11,420 bases of DNA. Origin: Acidithiobacillus montserratensis. Lineage in GTDB: Bacteria > Pseudomonadota > Gammaproteobacteria > Acidithiobacillales > Acidithiobacillaceae. The stretch is taken from assembly GCF_018853465.1 (NCBI RefSeq), contig NZ_JABBOU010000131.1, positions 1 to 11,420 on the forward strand. Direction: 5' to 3'. This document shows, in pieces, positions 1-7,112 of the stretch; position 1 is the stretch's first letter, and the number at the start of each line of letters is the position of its first letter. Made by a program: the position numbers and the translations under genes. The notes under the pieces are model-generated. The model made no database searches, was not told the DNA's origin, and saw only the letters and a list, made by a program, of their open reading frames with translations.

Positions 1-524
1 ATCTCGTCGTCCATTCCGGTGATACCCTTTCGGGGCTGGCCCAGCGTGCCGGTGTCAGCGTCCAGGATCTGATGCGCTGGAACCACATCCGTTCGGCCAA
101 TGACCTTCAAGTCGGTGAGAAACTCACGGTTTATGGCGGCCAGGCAGCTCCCGTCTATACTGCAGCCCGCAGTCATCGCCAATTGACGGTTCGTCCCGGC
201 GAAAGTCTCTGGCAGATTGCGCAGCGGGCCGGTGTCGGCATGAATGCCATTGCCCGGGCCAACCATCTCACTGCACAGTCGGTCATTCATCCCGGTCAGG
301 TGCTGAATATTCCAGCGGAAACCGCTGTGGCCGCCATCAGCGCCCGTCAGGAACGCGCCGCCACCCAGCCCCGCGCCACCACCTATATTGTGCGCAAGGG
401 CGACACTCTCTGGCAGATCGCCCAGCAGTATCATGTCCAGCCCAAGTCTCTGATTCAATGGAATCGCCTGGCTTCCGCCAGGGATATCCAGCTTGGCTCT
501 CGCATCACCATCTATACAAGGTGA
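1..524 (+). CDS. LysM-repeat cell-wall protein, C-terminal part (probable MltD-type lytic transglycosylase), 5' truncated
   Basis: The reading frame is open from base 3 at the window edge and ends at TGA 522-524, so only about 173 C-terminal residues are visible. They contain three LysM peptidoglycan-binding modules. The first begins at the window edge (HSGDTLSGLAQRAG, ending VGEKLTVYG). The second begins TVRPGESLWQIAQRAG and ends at GQVLNIP. The third begins YIVRKGDTLWQIAQQY and ends at GSRITIYTR, the C-terminus. Short Ala/Thr/Arg-rich linkers separate them. Multiple C-terminal LysM modules after a catalytic domain is the layout of membrane-bound lytic transglycosylase D, which cleaves peptidoglycan in the periplasm. 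The catalytic domain lies outside the window, so an amidase or endopeptidase with LysM repeats is also possible. The gene is more GC-rich than what follows. It converges on the next gene with a 53-base gap and no convincing terminator. Confidence 0.85.
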   Translation, partial: LVVHSGDTLSGLAQRAGVSVQDLMRWNHIRSANDLQVGEKLTVYGGQAAPVYTAARSHRQLTVRPGESLWQIAQRAGVGMNAIARANHLTAQSVIHPGQVLNIPAETAVAAISARQERAATQPRATTYIVRKGDTLWQIAQQYHVQPKSLIQWNRLASARDIQLGSRITIYTR

Positions 525-577
525 TATTCAATTGTCAACGTAATTATCAGTGGCAGGACCGGATCTCAGATGATTAT

Positions 578-2593
578 TCAAATCTGCCTAGGATCAAGAG
601 CAATTTGCAACTCCCTTATATATCCGCAAACATTCTGAATCACTTCTTCCCAGTCATTAGGTACTTTTTGACGAAATAACTTCAAACTTGGATACCAAGG
701 AGTGTCACTACGATCCTGCAACCACCGCCAATCTGACACCTTGGCAAGTAAAAGACAAGTAGGAATATTCATGGCACCCGCTAAATGTGCAATCGAAGTG
801 TCTACACAGACAATAAGATCAAGGCAGGTCAGGGCGGCCGCAGTATCGGCAAAATCAGAAATCTTATCGCTAAGACCAAGGACTAAAGGGAAAGAACAGT
901 TTTGAACTTGGGAAGATCCGAAACCCATTTGTAATGAAACAAGTTGTACGTTTGGTAACTCGCTCACAGGAGAAAAGGTGTTTAATGGTATCGATCTCGA
1001 TTCATCAGTTTTATGAAAGGGGTTGCCCGCCCAAACAATACCAATACGAAAACCTGAAACAGGAGTCAAGTATTGGCTCCATGATGACCTAAGTTCATCA
1101 TGCACGCTCAGATATGGGCACTGGCAAGGAATAGTATCTATTTCCGTTCCAAAAATGTGGGGCAGACTCATGATAGGAGCGAAGGTATCAAACTCTGGGA
1201 TATTTTGGGGGGAATCAACAAGTACGTCGGCCACACCTGACTGCTCGAACAACCGAAATAGCTCTGGGCGAGTTTCCAGTATGACTTTTCCTCCCAGCAG
1301 TTTGATTAGCGGTAGATACCTTGCACATTGTATATTATCACCAAAGCCCTGTTCTGCATGGATGAGAATGGACTTACCATTGAGTTCAGAACCATCCCAA
1401 GGATCACCCTGAAATCGTTTAGGATTATGATTTGAAGATACCATGAACCGACTTTCATACAGAGAAAATCCTTCGTGATATTTACCACAAATCAATAAAA
1501 ATGACGAAAGATCGAACGCAGATTCCGGGGACATGTTGGACACTTCATACGCTTTACGGAGCCATATCTCTGCCTCAATGGGTCTGTCATGTTGAGAGAG
1601 AAAAAGCCCAAGTTTACTCATGGCCTCAGCGCAGTGTGGGTGTGAATCTATGGTCTGCCTGAGAATATCCTCAGCTTCTGAGTCCCTATTTTGACTGAGT
1701 ATTGCTACAAACAAATTGAGTAAGGCCCCGGTATTTTCTGGCTCGATATTCAAAAGGTGTCGTAGCATTATCTCGGCTTCATGAAAAGACTTTCTTTTCT
1801 GTAATGGGACTGTAATATTCAACAGCGCCGGTGTATAATCCGGATTAATGTTCAAAGCGTTGCGCAATTCGGCTTCGGCTTCTTCATATCTTTCCATTTC
1901 ACTTAATACATAACCGAGGTTAGTATAAGCAATATAATAATGAGGGTTAATCTGAATGGCTCTGCGAAGCAAATTTTCTGCTGCTGGTAAATCACCCTGA
2001 TTAGTAAGAAGTACGGCCTTGTTTAATAACGTATCTTGAGCAACAGGGTTTATTGAAAGGGATTTGTCAAATAGTTTTACCGCATCTTCATGCTGGCCTC
2101 GATTTAAATAAATAACAGCAAGATTGCAAAAGGCCTGGGCATGTTCCGGTTCCTGTTCAATAAGTTCGCGCAGCTGAATTTCTTCATCGGAAAGTGAATT
2201 CAGGGAAAATAGCGGATAACCAAGTAGTTTCTGCACGCTAGACCAGTTTGGCAACAAATTGGATAGCAATAATTCAAGGCTCCATGGATTTTCTTGAAAA
2301 AGTCTGGAAAGATCAAGATTCGAAGATTGAGAGCCGATATCGTACAAGGTTTCATTCCAGACCAAAGGTAAATGAATTGAAAGAAACTCTGATGCGGATG
2401 GAAAATAACTAATAATATCAATCAGTATTCTGCGTGCGATTTGAGTATTACGAATTGTGTCAGGATTTTTGTGATCGGAGTTGGAGTATATAGTGATCAA
2501 TCCATTAAATAGCGAGCGTAGCGATGTATTGAGTAGAAATTCGGCGTGAGCATCTAGTGGGAAAGATGATATATGCTTTTCCATATTTGGCAT
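578..2593 (-). CDS. TPR-repeat protein with C-terminal GT9-like glycosyltransferase domain (paralogue 1)
   Basis: This is a predicted 671-residue protein. ATG at 2593 is chosen because GGGAG lies six bases upstream; the frame extends to a TTG at 2623 that has no such site. A helical N-terminal region of about 150 residues contains NPWSLE. Six to seven 34-residue TPR units follow from about residue 152 (for example AYTNLGYVLSEMERYEEAEA). From about residue 405 there is a GT-B-like domain starting HAEQGFGDNIQ, then RIGIVWAGNP, DFADTAA and VDTSIAHLAGAMNIP, ending near DTPWYPS. The VDT..AHLAGA..P block resembles the nucleotide-sugar site of GT9 heptosyltransferases. Proteins of this layout are usually annotated only as TPR proteins; acceptor and sugar are unknown. 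There is no signal peptide, so it is probably cytoplasmic. It is clearly homologous to the gene at 2803-4803 but much more AT-rich. Confidence 0.88.
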   Translation of the reverse strand: MPNMEKHISSFPLDAHAEFLLNTSLRSLFNGLITIYSNSDHKNPDTIRNTQIARRILIDIISYFPSASEFLSIHLPLVWNETLYDIGSQSSNLDLSRLFQENPWSLELLLSNLLPNWSSVQKLLGYPLFSLNSLSDEEIQLRELIEQEPEHAQAFCNLAVIYLNRGQHEDAVKLFDKSLSINPVAQDTLLNKAVLLTNQGDLPAAENLLRRAIQINPHYYIAYTNLGYVLSEMERYEEAEAELRNALNINPDYTPALLNITVPLQKRKSFHEAEIMLRHLLNIEPENTGALLNLFVAILSQNRDSEAEDILRQTIDSHPHCAEAMSKLGLFLSQHDRPIEAEIWLRKAYEVSNMSPESAFDLSSFLLICGKYHEGFSLYESRFMVSSNHNPKRFQGDPWDGSELNGKSILIHAEQGFGDNIQCARYLPLIKLLGGKVILETRPELFRLFEQSGVADVLVDSPQNIPEFDTFAPIMSLPHIFGTEIDTIPCQCPYLSVHDELRSSWSQYLTPVSGFRIGIVWAGNPFHKTDESRSIPLNTFSPVSELPNVQLVSLQMGFGSSQVQNCSFPLVLGLSDKISDFADTAAALTCLDLIVCVDTSIAHLAGAMNIPTCLLLAKVSDWRWLQDRSDTPWYPSLKLFRQKVPNDWEEVIQNVCGYIRELQIALDPRQI

Positions 2594-2802
2594 TATAATC
2601 TCCCGGAATTGTATCTGCGCCAAGTCTCATGCAACAGCGCCCATCTGCTGGCTTTGCGTACCCTATCCATAAGACTATCCTCACTTCCCTTAAAAGCCAG
2701 TAGAGTAAAACCAGAACCAGCATAGACTCAAGGAACAATAAAATTATGAGATTGCTTGGTGGTAAAAGTGATCTTGCTCAAAATTTCATACAATGGTGAA
2801 TT
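2594..2802 (-). other. Intergenic gap between the two TPR-GT paralogues, with an inverted repeat
   Basis: This 209-base gap is the 3' flank of the upstream paralogue and the leader of the downstream one. It holds the SD GGGAG for the 2593 start. It also holds a perfect 8-base inverted repeat, CTGGCTTT at 2648-2655 and AAAGCCAG at 2693-2700, with a 37-base spacer. I see no T-tract terminator and no convincing sigma70 promoter, so cotranscription of the two genes is possible but not shown. A short hydrophobic reading frame crosses the gap but has no ribosome binding site. Confidence 0.35.
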
Positions 2803-4803
2803 TCAGGTTTTAGCTGTTTGTTCCAAAAGAAGACTGTTCAACGCGCTCAACACTTCCAATAACAGCCCATCCCAGTCTCCAGGGGCGGGCTGTCGAAACA
2901 GATGAATGCTTGGATACCAGGGGCTATCGCTGCGTTTTCGTAGCCAGCGCCAATCGCCATCATGTGATAGAATGACCCAAGTGGGTACATTCAGGGCACC
3001 CGACAGGTGTGCAACGGCAGTATCCACTGTGAGCACGAGATCAAGCTGGCTGATGATTGCAGCGGTATCGGCAAAATCCACTATTTCAGTACCGAGTGGC
3101 AGAAGAGGAAAGTTCACATCTTCAATTTGCGCTTCGGCTGACTCACCCTTCTGTAATGAAACCAAATGCAGACCAACAATGTTTGCCAGGGGAGCCAGTT
3201 TGACGAGTGGTAAAGAACGTTCCTGACCATTGCGAGCGAGTGGATTACTAGCCCAGACCACTCCAACACGCAGTCCTTTCGCAGGCAACTTTGGAGCCCA
3301 TTGGGCAATCCACTGCTCGTCTACGGTTAGGTATGGAGCCTGATTGGGGATGGTGGAGACAGTAGTACCACAGAGATGTGGCAGACTCATGATGGGTGCA
3401 AAGACATCAAATGATGGGATTTCGGTATTTTCCAGAAATACTTCCTCCACATCCTCTAGGCATGAAAAAAGGCGGAGCAGCGGTTCCCGGGTTTCCAAAA
3501 TGACCTGTCCGCCCCTTTTTTTTAATTCCGCAACGTAGCGCACCATTTGAATCAAATCGCCTAAGCCTTGTTCCGCATGGACTAGAATGCGTTTACCTTG
3601 GAGCAATTTCCCATCCCAACGCTCCCGTTCAGGAAAACGGATGGGATTATAGTTTTCTTTGGCTTCAAAGCGAAGCTCATAAAGTCGAAATCCCTCTACA
3701 TAGCGTCCAATGGATAGGGCAAACAGACTGAAATCGAAGCCGATAGTAGGATCGTTTGCCGAAACCTCGTAAGCCCGCTGAAACCAGGAGTATGCTTCCT
3801 CTATGTCATCGCGATCAGCAAGTACCAAAGCCAATTTTATCATCGCGTCGCTGAAATCAGGAAATCTTTCGATAGTTTCGCGTAACGTTATTTCTCCGTC
3901 GTCCTTTTTGCCCAGGGCATACAGGCAGGCTACCAGGTTGAGTGCAGCACCTCGGTGATCGGGATCCTGGCGCAGGATGCTTCGCAATATTTTTTCTGCT
4001 TCGGCATAGGCCTTACGCTCAAATAATGGAACAGTAATGTTAACCAGTGCGTTCATAGAATCAGGTTGTAAATCGAGCGCTTTGTGCAATACCGCTTCGG
4101 ATTCTGCATAACGTTTCTGCTCTGACAGAACAAAACCCAGGTTACAGTAGGCATGCAAATAATCGGGGCGCACCTCTAAAGCGTGCTTCAATAAATTTTC
4201 TGATTCATCTAGGCGTTTTTGTCGGGTCAGCAATACAGCGAAATTAAGGAGCGCATCAGAGTGATCTGGATCTATTTTAAGAGCATGTCGGAAGATTTTT
4301 TCGGAGGCAAATTCATCTCCACGGTCCATAAGACATACCCCGAGATTGCCATAAGCCTGAGCATGTTCAGGGTTGTCTTGAATAAAAGTACGCAAGAAAG
4401 CCTCATCATCATTGATTGCTGTGATATCTGGGAGAAGTATTGCCTCTCCAATGGCTTCCTGGACGAGGTCCCACTGCGGGAACCATTCTGACTGTACTTG
4501 CTCCAGTGACCAAGGATGTTTTTCCAGATTCTGGTATTGGTAGGATTGCCACCCCTCCAGCCTCAGGTCACAGAGGGCATCCTGCCACAATTCGCTCAGA
4601 TCGCCTGCTTCAGCATTTGCAGCAGTGCTGTCAATTGCCCGGAGATCTTGTAATTTTCGTCGGTTTAAGCGCGCGGACCTGGCTAGTTCTGCCCGCTGTG
4701 ATTTGTCGCCGCAAGTCCCAAAACGCAAAAGCAGAGCAAGTAATTCGCGCAGGGTTTGGCGATAATGGAAATGCAGGAGCCAATTATTGGGTAGTATGGA
4801 CAT
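2803..4803 (-). CDS. TPR-repeat protein with C-terminal GT9-like glycosyltransferase domain (paralogue 2)
   Basis: This is a predicted 666-residue protein starting at ATG 4803; an in-frame TTG at 4809 would add two residues. Neither start has a visible SD site. The stop codon of a small upstream ORF lies 11 bases before the ATG, so translation may be coupled. The layout matches paralogue 1. A helical N-terminal region contains HPWSLE. About six TPR units follow from residue 148 (for example AYGNLGVCLMDRGDEFASEK). The GT-like domain begins HAEQGLGDLIQ near residue 409 and has LRVGVVWASNP, DFADTAA, VDTAVAHLSGALNVP and SPWYPS. The expected role is glycosyl transfer to a protein or surface glycan guided by the TPR scaffold; donor and acceptor cannot be read from sequence. 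It lacks a signal peptide and transmembrane segment. Composition is closer to the flanking DNA than that of paralogue 1. Confidence 0.88.
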   Translation of the reverse strand: MSILPNNWLLHFHYRQTLRELLALLLRFGTCGDKSQRAELARSARLNRRKLQDLRAIDSTAANAEAGDLSELWQDALCDLRLEGWQSYQYQNLEKHPWSLEQVQSEWFPQWDLVQEAIGEAILLPDITAINDDEAFLRTFIQDNPEHAQAYGNLGVCLMDRGDEFASEKIFRHALKIDPDHSDALLNFAVLLTRQKRLDESENLLKHALEVRPDYLHAYCNLGFVLSEQKRYAESEAVLHKALDLQPDSMNALVNITVPLFERKAYAEAEKILRSILRQDPDHRGAALNLVACLYALGKKDDGEITLRETIERFPDFSDAMIKLALVLADRDDIEEAYSWFQRAYEVSANDPTIGFDFSLFALSIGRYVEGFRLYELRFEAKENYNPIRFPERERWDGKLLQGKRILVHAEQGLGDLIQMVRYVAELKKRGGQVILETREPLLRLFSCLEDVEEVFLENTEIPSFDVFAPIMSLPHLCGTTVSTIPNQAPYLTVDEQWIAQWAPKLPAKGLRVGVVWASNPLARNGQERSLPLVKLAPLANIVGLHLVSLQKGESAEAQIEDVNFPLLPLGTEIVDFADTAAIISQLDLVLTVDTAVAHLSGALNVPTWVILSHDGDWRWLRKRSDSPWYPSIHLFRQPAPGDWDGLLLEVLSALNSLLLEQTAKT

Positions 4804-4814
4804 GGGCAAAATTT

Positions 4815-5024
4815 TTATGCTTTGTTGTCAAAACCTGCGGAGAGGCACGATCTACCAGGTAGGATCATCTGGCATTCCTGCAATGTCAAGCCCTTAATTG
4901 AGCGATTACGAAGCTGTAAAACACAGATAAGGTCCCAATCTGCAAACCTTAACATGAAAGAACCCGATCTCCATGCGAGCGACAGAAACCCCAGCACCAA
5001 AGGAAACAGCTCTTGCTGGACCAT
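4815..5024 (-). CDS. Small hypothetical protein (69 aa) upstream of TPR-GT paralogue 2
   Basis: This ORF starts at ATG 5024, preceded by a near-perfect SD (AGGAGGT, six to seven bases upstream). It ends with TAA at 4815-4817, 11 bases before the start of the TPR-glycosyltransferase gene, which has no SD of its own. The first ~25 residues are fairly hydrophobic (MVQQELFPLVLGFLSLAW) and could be a weak membrane segment or signal. The rest is mixed, with two Cys, and matches no family I recognise. The strong ribosome site and close spacing suggest it is translated, either as a small protein or as a leader that delivers ribosomes to the downstream gene. The protein sequence itself gives no independent support, so a chance ORF remains possible. 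Confidence 0.4.
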   Translation of the reverse strand: MVQQELFPLVLGFLSLAWRSGSFMLRFADWDLICVLQLRNRSIKGLTLQECQMILPGRSCLSAGFDNKA

Positions 5025-5060
5025 CAAACACCTCCTACCTGGGCACAATCGCTTTCCCAT

Positions 5061-5083
5061 ATTCTACACCGTACTCGCTTGAT
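5061..5083 (-). promoter_or_regulatory. Possible sigma70-type -10 element upstream of the small ORF / TPR-GT genes
   Basis: On the minus strand TAGAAT (5066-5061) matches five of six bases of the -10 consensus and would start transcription about 30 bases before the ATG at 5024. Any -35 element is poor (about three of six matches at a 16-base spacer), so this is a weak call. It also lies downstream of the RHH gene, so readthrough from the EAL operon is another route to these genes. Confidence 0.25.
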
Positions 5084-5131
5084 CTGACGAAGAGCCTAAT
5101 TATCGTCATTTAAAAGCATGAAATATCATTC

Positions 5132-5353
5132 TCAGTGATTGTCTTCAGGTGCCAGGAGCGCATGCAGTTCTTCAGTGCTGAGTAGGTTTCTGCTGCTTGA
5201 AAAACAATGCGTGCTATTGCCATTGGGTTGTACTAGTTGTGTAAGCAGGCAACTGAGGATTTCAGAATTCACACTGCATTTATGTAATTGCGCATTCCTC
5301 CTGATGCGTTCAAACAAGTCTTCAGGAATATCTGTGAGTTCCAGGTTTCTCAT
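5132..5353 (-). CDS. Ribbon-helix-helix (Arc/FitA-like) DNA-binding protein
   Basis: This is a 73-residue protein. Residues 1-36 fit the ribbon-helix-helix fold: a short beta strand (MRNLELTDIP) followed by two helices (EDLFERIRRNAQLHKC and SVNSEILSCLL). The SVNSEI block matches the helix-turn segment of Arc, FitA and AmrZ-type proteins, which bind DNA as dimers through the strand. The C-terminal half is polar and resembles no toxin-binding tail I can name. ATG 5353 has GAGG six bases upstream, and the gene overlaps the last 32 bases of the EAL gene, implying translational coupling. RHH proteins of this size are often antitoxins, but no PIN-type toxin follows. A transcriptional regulator or an orphan antitoxin are both possible. 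Confidence 0.75.
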   Translation of the reverse strand: MRNLELTDIPEDLFERIRRNAQLHKCSVNSEILSCLLTQLVQPNGNSTHCFSSSRNLLSTEELHALLAPEDNH

Positions 5354-6506
5354 GGTTCACCTCAGGTATCTGCTTTTCTATTTCCAGCAGCAGGGTACGG
5401 TAACCCTGTTCAATTTTGTCAATCATGCCGGCATTCAGGATCTGCGGATGTAATCCTGCGGCCTGCGAAACAAACATTCTTTGCTGACAATAAAGTTGAT
5501 AAATGTGTGGAGTCAGCAACAAGCAGGACTCCATGATCTCATCTGGTTGCTTCTTTATATAACGACGATCAAGCATTTCCGGTGCATGCCGAAGCATTGC
5601 CGTTAGTCGTTCCCGTTCATGAAGAATTTCAGCGTAGGCACCAATCCAATCGCCGGGTTGCAGAACATCGCTATGTCGAGGGATTCGCAAATTGCAAATG
5701 TACTGCGGAATTTCTTCCGCACTGATCGGTCGGGAAAACACGTAGCCTTGAATAAGGGTGACATCAAGCCTACGCAATGCGTTCAAGAGCGCAGCATCTT
5801 CTACGCCTTCAACAATGAAAGCTTTACCCAGGGAGCGACTGAGAGCGGAAAGAGCTTGAATAAAAGTGAGATCATCGGGTTTTTGGTGCAGGTCGCGGAC
5901 AAAACCGCCATCCAGTTTTAAGCTGTCCACGGGAAGATTCTTGATGCGTGTCAAGCCGGAATAAGCCGATCCAACGTCATCCAGAGAAAAGGTCATCTTT
6001 TCCTGTCGGAGAACCCTCATTTGATCCATCATCCGTGTTGATATTTCCAGATCGTTGCCTTCGAGAATTTCGAGGGCGATATCCTGCGGAGAAATATTTT
6101 CCCTACCCAGAATACGGAGAATGGTATGCGCAAAATTCGGGTTTTCCATTTGGAAGATTTCGATATTTATACTAACTTTAAAATTTAAACCAAGATTTTT
6201 CCAAAGACGCAGATCACGGGCGGCCTGCTTCAAAACCAAAAAATTTATTCGGGTAACTGCTTCCTGGTGCAGAAAAGGTAAAACTTTCTCAGGTGAAATT
6301 AATTGACCTTGGTCCTGGAAGCGTACGAGGCCTTCGACACGGACAACCTTTTCCTTCTTCAGATCAATAATAGGTTGATATAATACGTGGATTTTTGGCG
6401 ATGATTCGGAATAAAAGCGATCTATATCAGCCTCTTGCAGAGAAGGCTCAGCCTGTAGGTGCCGAGTGCGGGTGTCTAGCAGGGCGATTTTTGATTGCTC
6501 ATACAT
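5322..6506 (-). CDS. EAL-domain protein (c-di-GMP phosphodiesterase type)
   Basis: This is a predicted 394-residue protein from ATG 6506; an in-frame TTG at 6551 would add 15 hydrophobic residues, and neither start has a clear SD. The EAL domain covers roughly residues 38-270. In ATG numbering the signature is EGLVRF (Glu58) in place of EALLRW. Then come SINIE (Asn114), LEILE (Glu146), SLDDVGSAYSGL (Asp176, Asp177; canonical DDFGTGYSSL), LKLD (Lys197), VEGVE (Glu233) and QGY (Gln253). The metal-binding and catalytic positions are therefore present, although the EAL triad and loop 6 deviate, so hydrolysis of c-di-GMP is likely but not certain. There is no GGDEF domain. A helical C-terminal extension of about 110 residues has no family I recognise. 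The predicted location is cytoplasmic. Confidence 0.88.
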   Translation of the reverse strand: MYEQSKIALLDTRTRHLQAEPSLQEADIDRFYSESSPKIHVLYQPIIDLKKEKVVRVEGLVRFQDQGQLISPEKVLPFLHQEAVTRINFLVLKQAARDLRLWKNLGLNFKVSINIEIFQMENPNFAHTILRILGRENISPQDIALEILEGNDLEISTRMMDQMRVLRQEKMTFSLDDVGSAYSGLTRIKNLPVDSLKLDGGFVRDLHQKPDDLTFIQALSALSRSLGKAFIVEGVEDAALLNALRRLDVTLIQGYVFSRPISAEEIPQYICNLRIPRHSDVLQPGDWIGAYAEILHERERLTAMLRHAPEMLDRRYIKKQPDEIMESCLLLTPHIYQLYCQQRMFVSQAAGLHPQILNAGMIDKIEQGYRTLLLEIEKQIPEVNHEKPGTHRYS

Positions 6507-6576
6507 GGAAAAAACCAACGGCTTGAAAAAGGCAGATAATAGCGCCGGCAACCAGAATGAGCTCGGACAAAAACAT
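6499..6576 (-). CDS. Possible 25-residue hydrophobic leader peptide in the EAL gene leader
   Basis: A short frame starting at ATG 6576 encodes MFLSELILVAGAIICLFQAV and five more residues, essentially one transmembrane-like segment. It ends at a TGA (6501-6499) that overlaps the EAL start by eight bases, a layout typical of translational coupling. It lies downstream of the predicted promoter. It has no recognisable SD and could be chance. The alternative is that the same DNA is read in the EAL frame from TTG 6551. Confidence 0.2.
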   Translation of the reverse strand: MFLSELILVAGAIICLFQAVGFFHV

Positions 6577-6615
6577 GCATATCAACAGAATGTGACATTT
6601 CTTGGGTTCTTGAAG

Positions 6616-6644
6616 ATGATATGGAGCGTCTCTGTTCACATCAA
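6616..6644 (-). promoter_or_regulatory. Sigma70-type promoter for the EAL-RHH operon
   Basis: On the minus strand TTGATG (6644-6639, four of six matches to the -35 consensus) is followed after exactly 17 bases by TATCAT (6621-6616, five of six matches to the -10). Transcription would begin near 6609, about 100 bases before the ATG at 6506. This is the best sigma70-like site I find in the window. Confidence 0.5.
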
Positions 6645-7044
6645 TGCTTCCCTCTCAAATGGTGATTCACGGCTATAATGAAACACAATCCCTCAAGAAA
6701 GTATATGCATGAAAAGCGGAAAGAGACAAATCCTATCATGTGCAGCAAGAAACGCAGAACCGTTGCGCGTAAATAGAGAACGATGAGTAAAACCGCGTAT
6801 CATATAAAATTAATCGTTTACAAAATAGTAACATCAATAATAGGTTTAAAATTTCCTTCTGGTTTCGTAGGGTGTAACGTTTCGCGATATCAATGTTAAC
6901 ACATAGGAAAAAATTTTTGTGCCGGGCTTTTTTTGACGATTACCATTAGAAAGGCTTGGCAGCTTATTTAACTTCTGTTTTATCAAATAATTATTGGTTC
7001 TTAATGGCTCTGGAGTTGGAGGTGGCTGAAAGCGGTTCATGTTA
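6645..7044. other. AT-rich intergenic region between the EAL operon and the adhesin
   Basis: I see no supported gene in this stretch. It contains AT-rich runs and two imperfect inverted repeats that might be regulator sites for the adhesin promoter. One is GTGTAAC (6872-6878) with GTTAACAC (6895-6902). The other is CCATTAGAA (6943-6951) with TTCTTAATGG (6998-7007). A small minus-strand reading frame at 6846-7040 has no convincing start signal or domain and is not called. The A/T run near 6909-6932 has no GC stem, so it is not called a terminator. Confidence 0.4.
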
Positions 7045-7061
7045 TTGGCCCATATTTTGCT
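7045..7061 (+). promoter_or_regulatory. Sigma54-like (-24/-12) promoter for the adhesin operon
   Basis: The sequence TTGGCCCATATTTTGCT fits the RpoN consensus YTGGCACGRNNNTTGCW at the key positions. GG lies at 7047-7048 and GC at 7059-7060, exactly ten bases apart, with a full TTGCT at -12. The deviations are CCC for CAC and AT for GR. Transcription would start near 7072, giving a 41-base leader to the ATG at 7113. A sigma70-like element here is weaker. Confidence 0.5.
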
Positions 7062-7112
7062 AATACGCGTGTATTCACTTCATTCTGACAACCACTATAA
7101 GGACTTCACTAG

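Noticed and set aside
1023..1412. 129-codon plus-strand ORF antisense to TPR-GT paralogue 1
   Set aside because: It is a shadow frame of the glycosyltransferase domain with no start signals.
2648..2700. Inverted repeat CTGGCTTT / AAAGCCAG as an attenuator
   Set aside because: The stem is only eight pairs with a 37-base spacer and no T-run; noted in the intergenic entry but not called as a functional element.
2505..2723. Hydrophobic minus-strand ORF across the start of TPR-GT paralogue 1
   Set aside because: No SD at the ATG (2723) or TTG (2738), and it mostly overlaps a well-supported gene.
5132..5353. Complete toxin-antitoxin module
   Set aside because: The RHH protein looks antitoxin-like, but no PIN or other toxin domain lies beside it; the small ORF at 4815-5024 does not resemble a toxin I know.
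6909..6932. Terminator-like A/T runs (AAAAAATTTTT followed by a T7 run)
   Set aside because: No GC-rich stem precedes the T-run.
6846..7040. 64-codon minus-strand ORF in the adhesin upstream region
   Set aside because: No good SD and no domain, and it overlaps likely promoter sequence.
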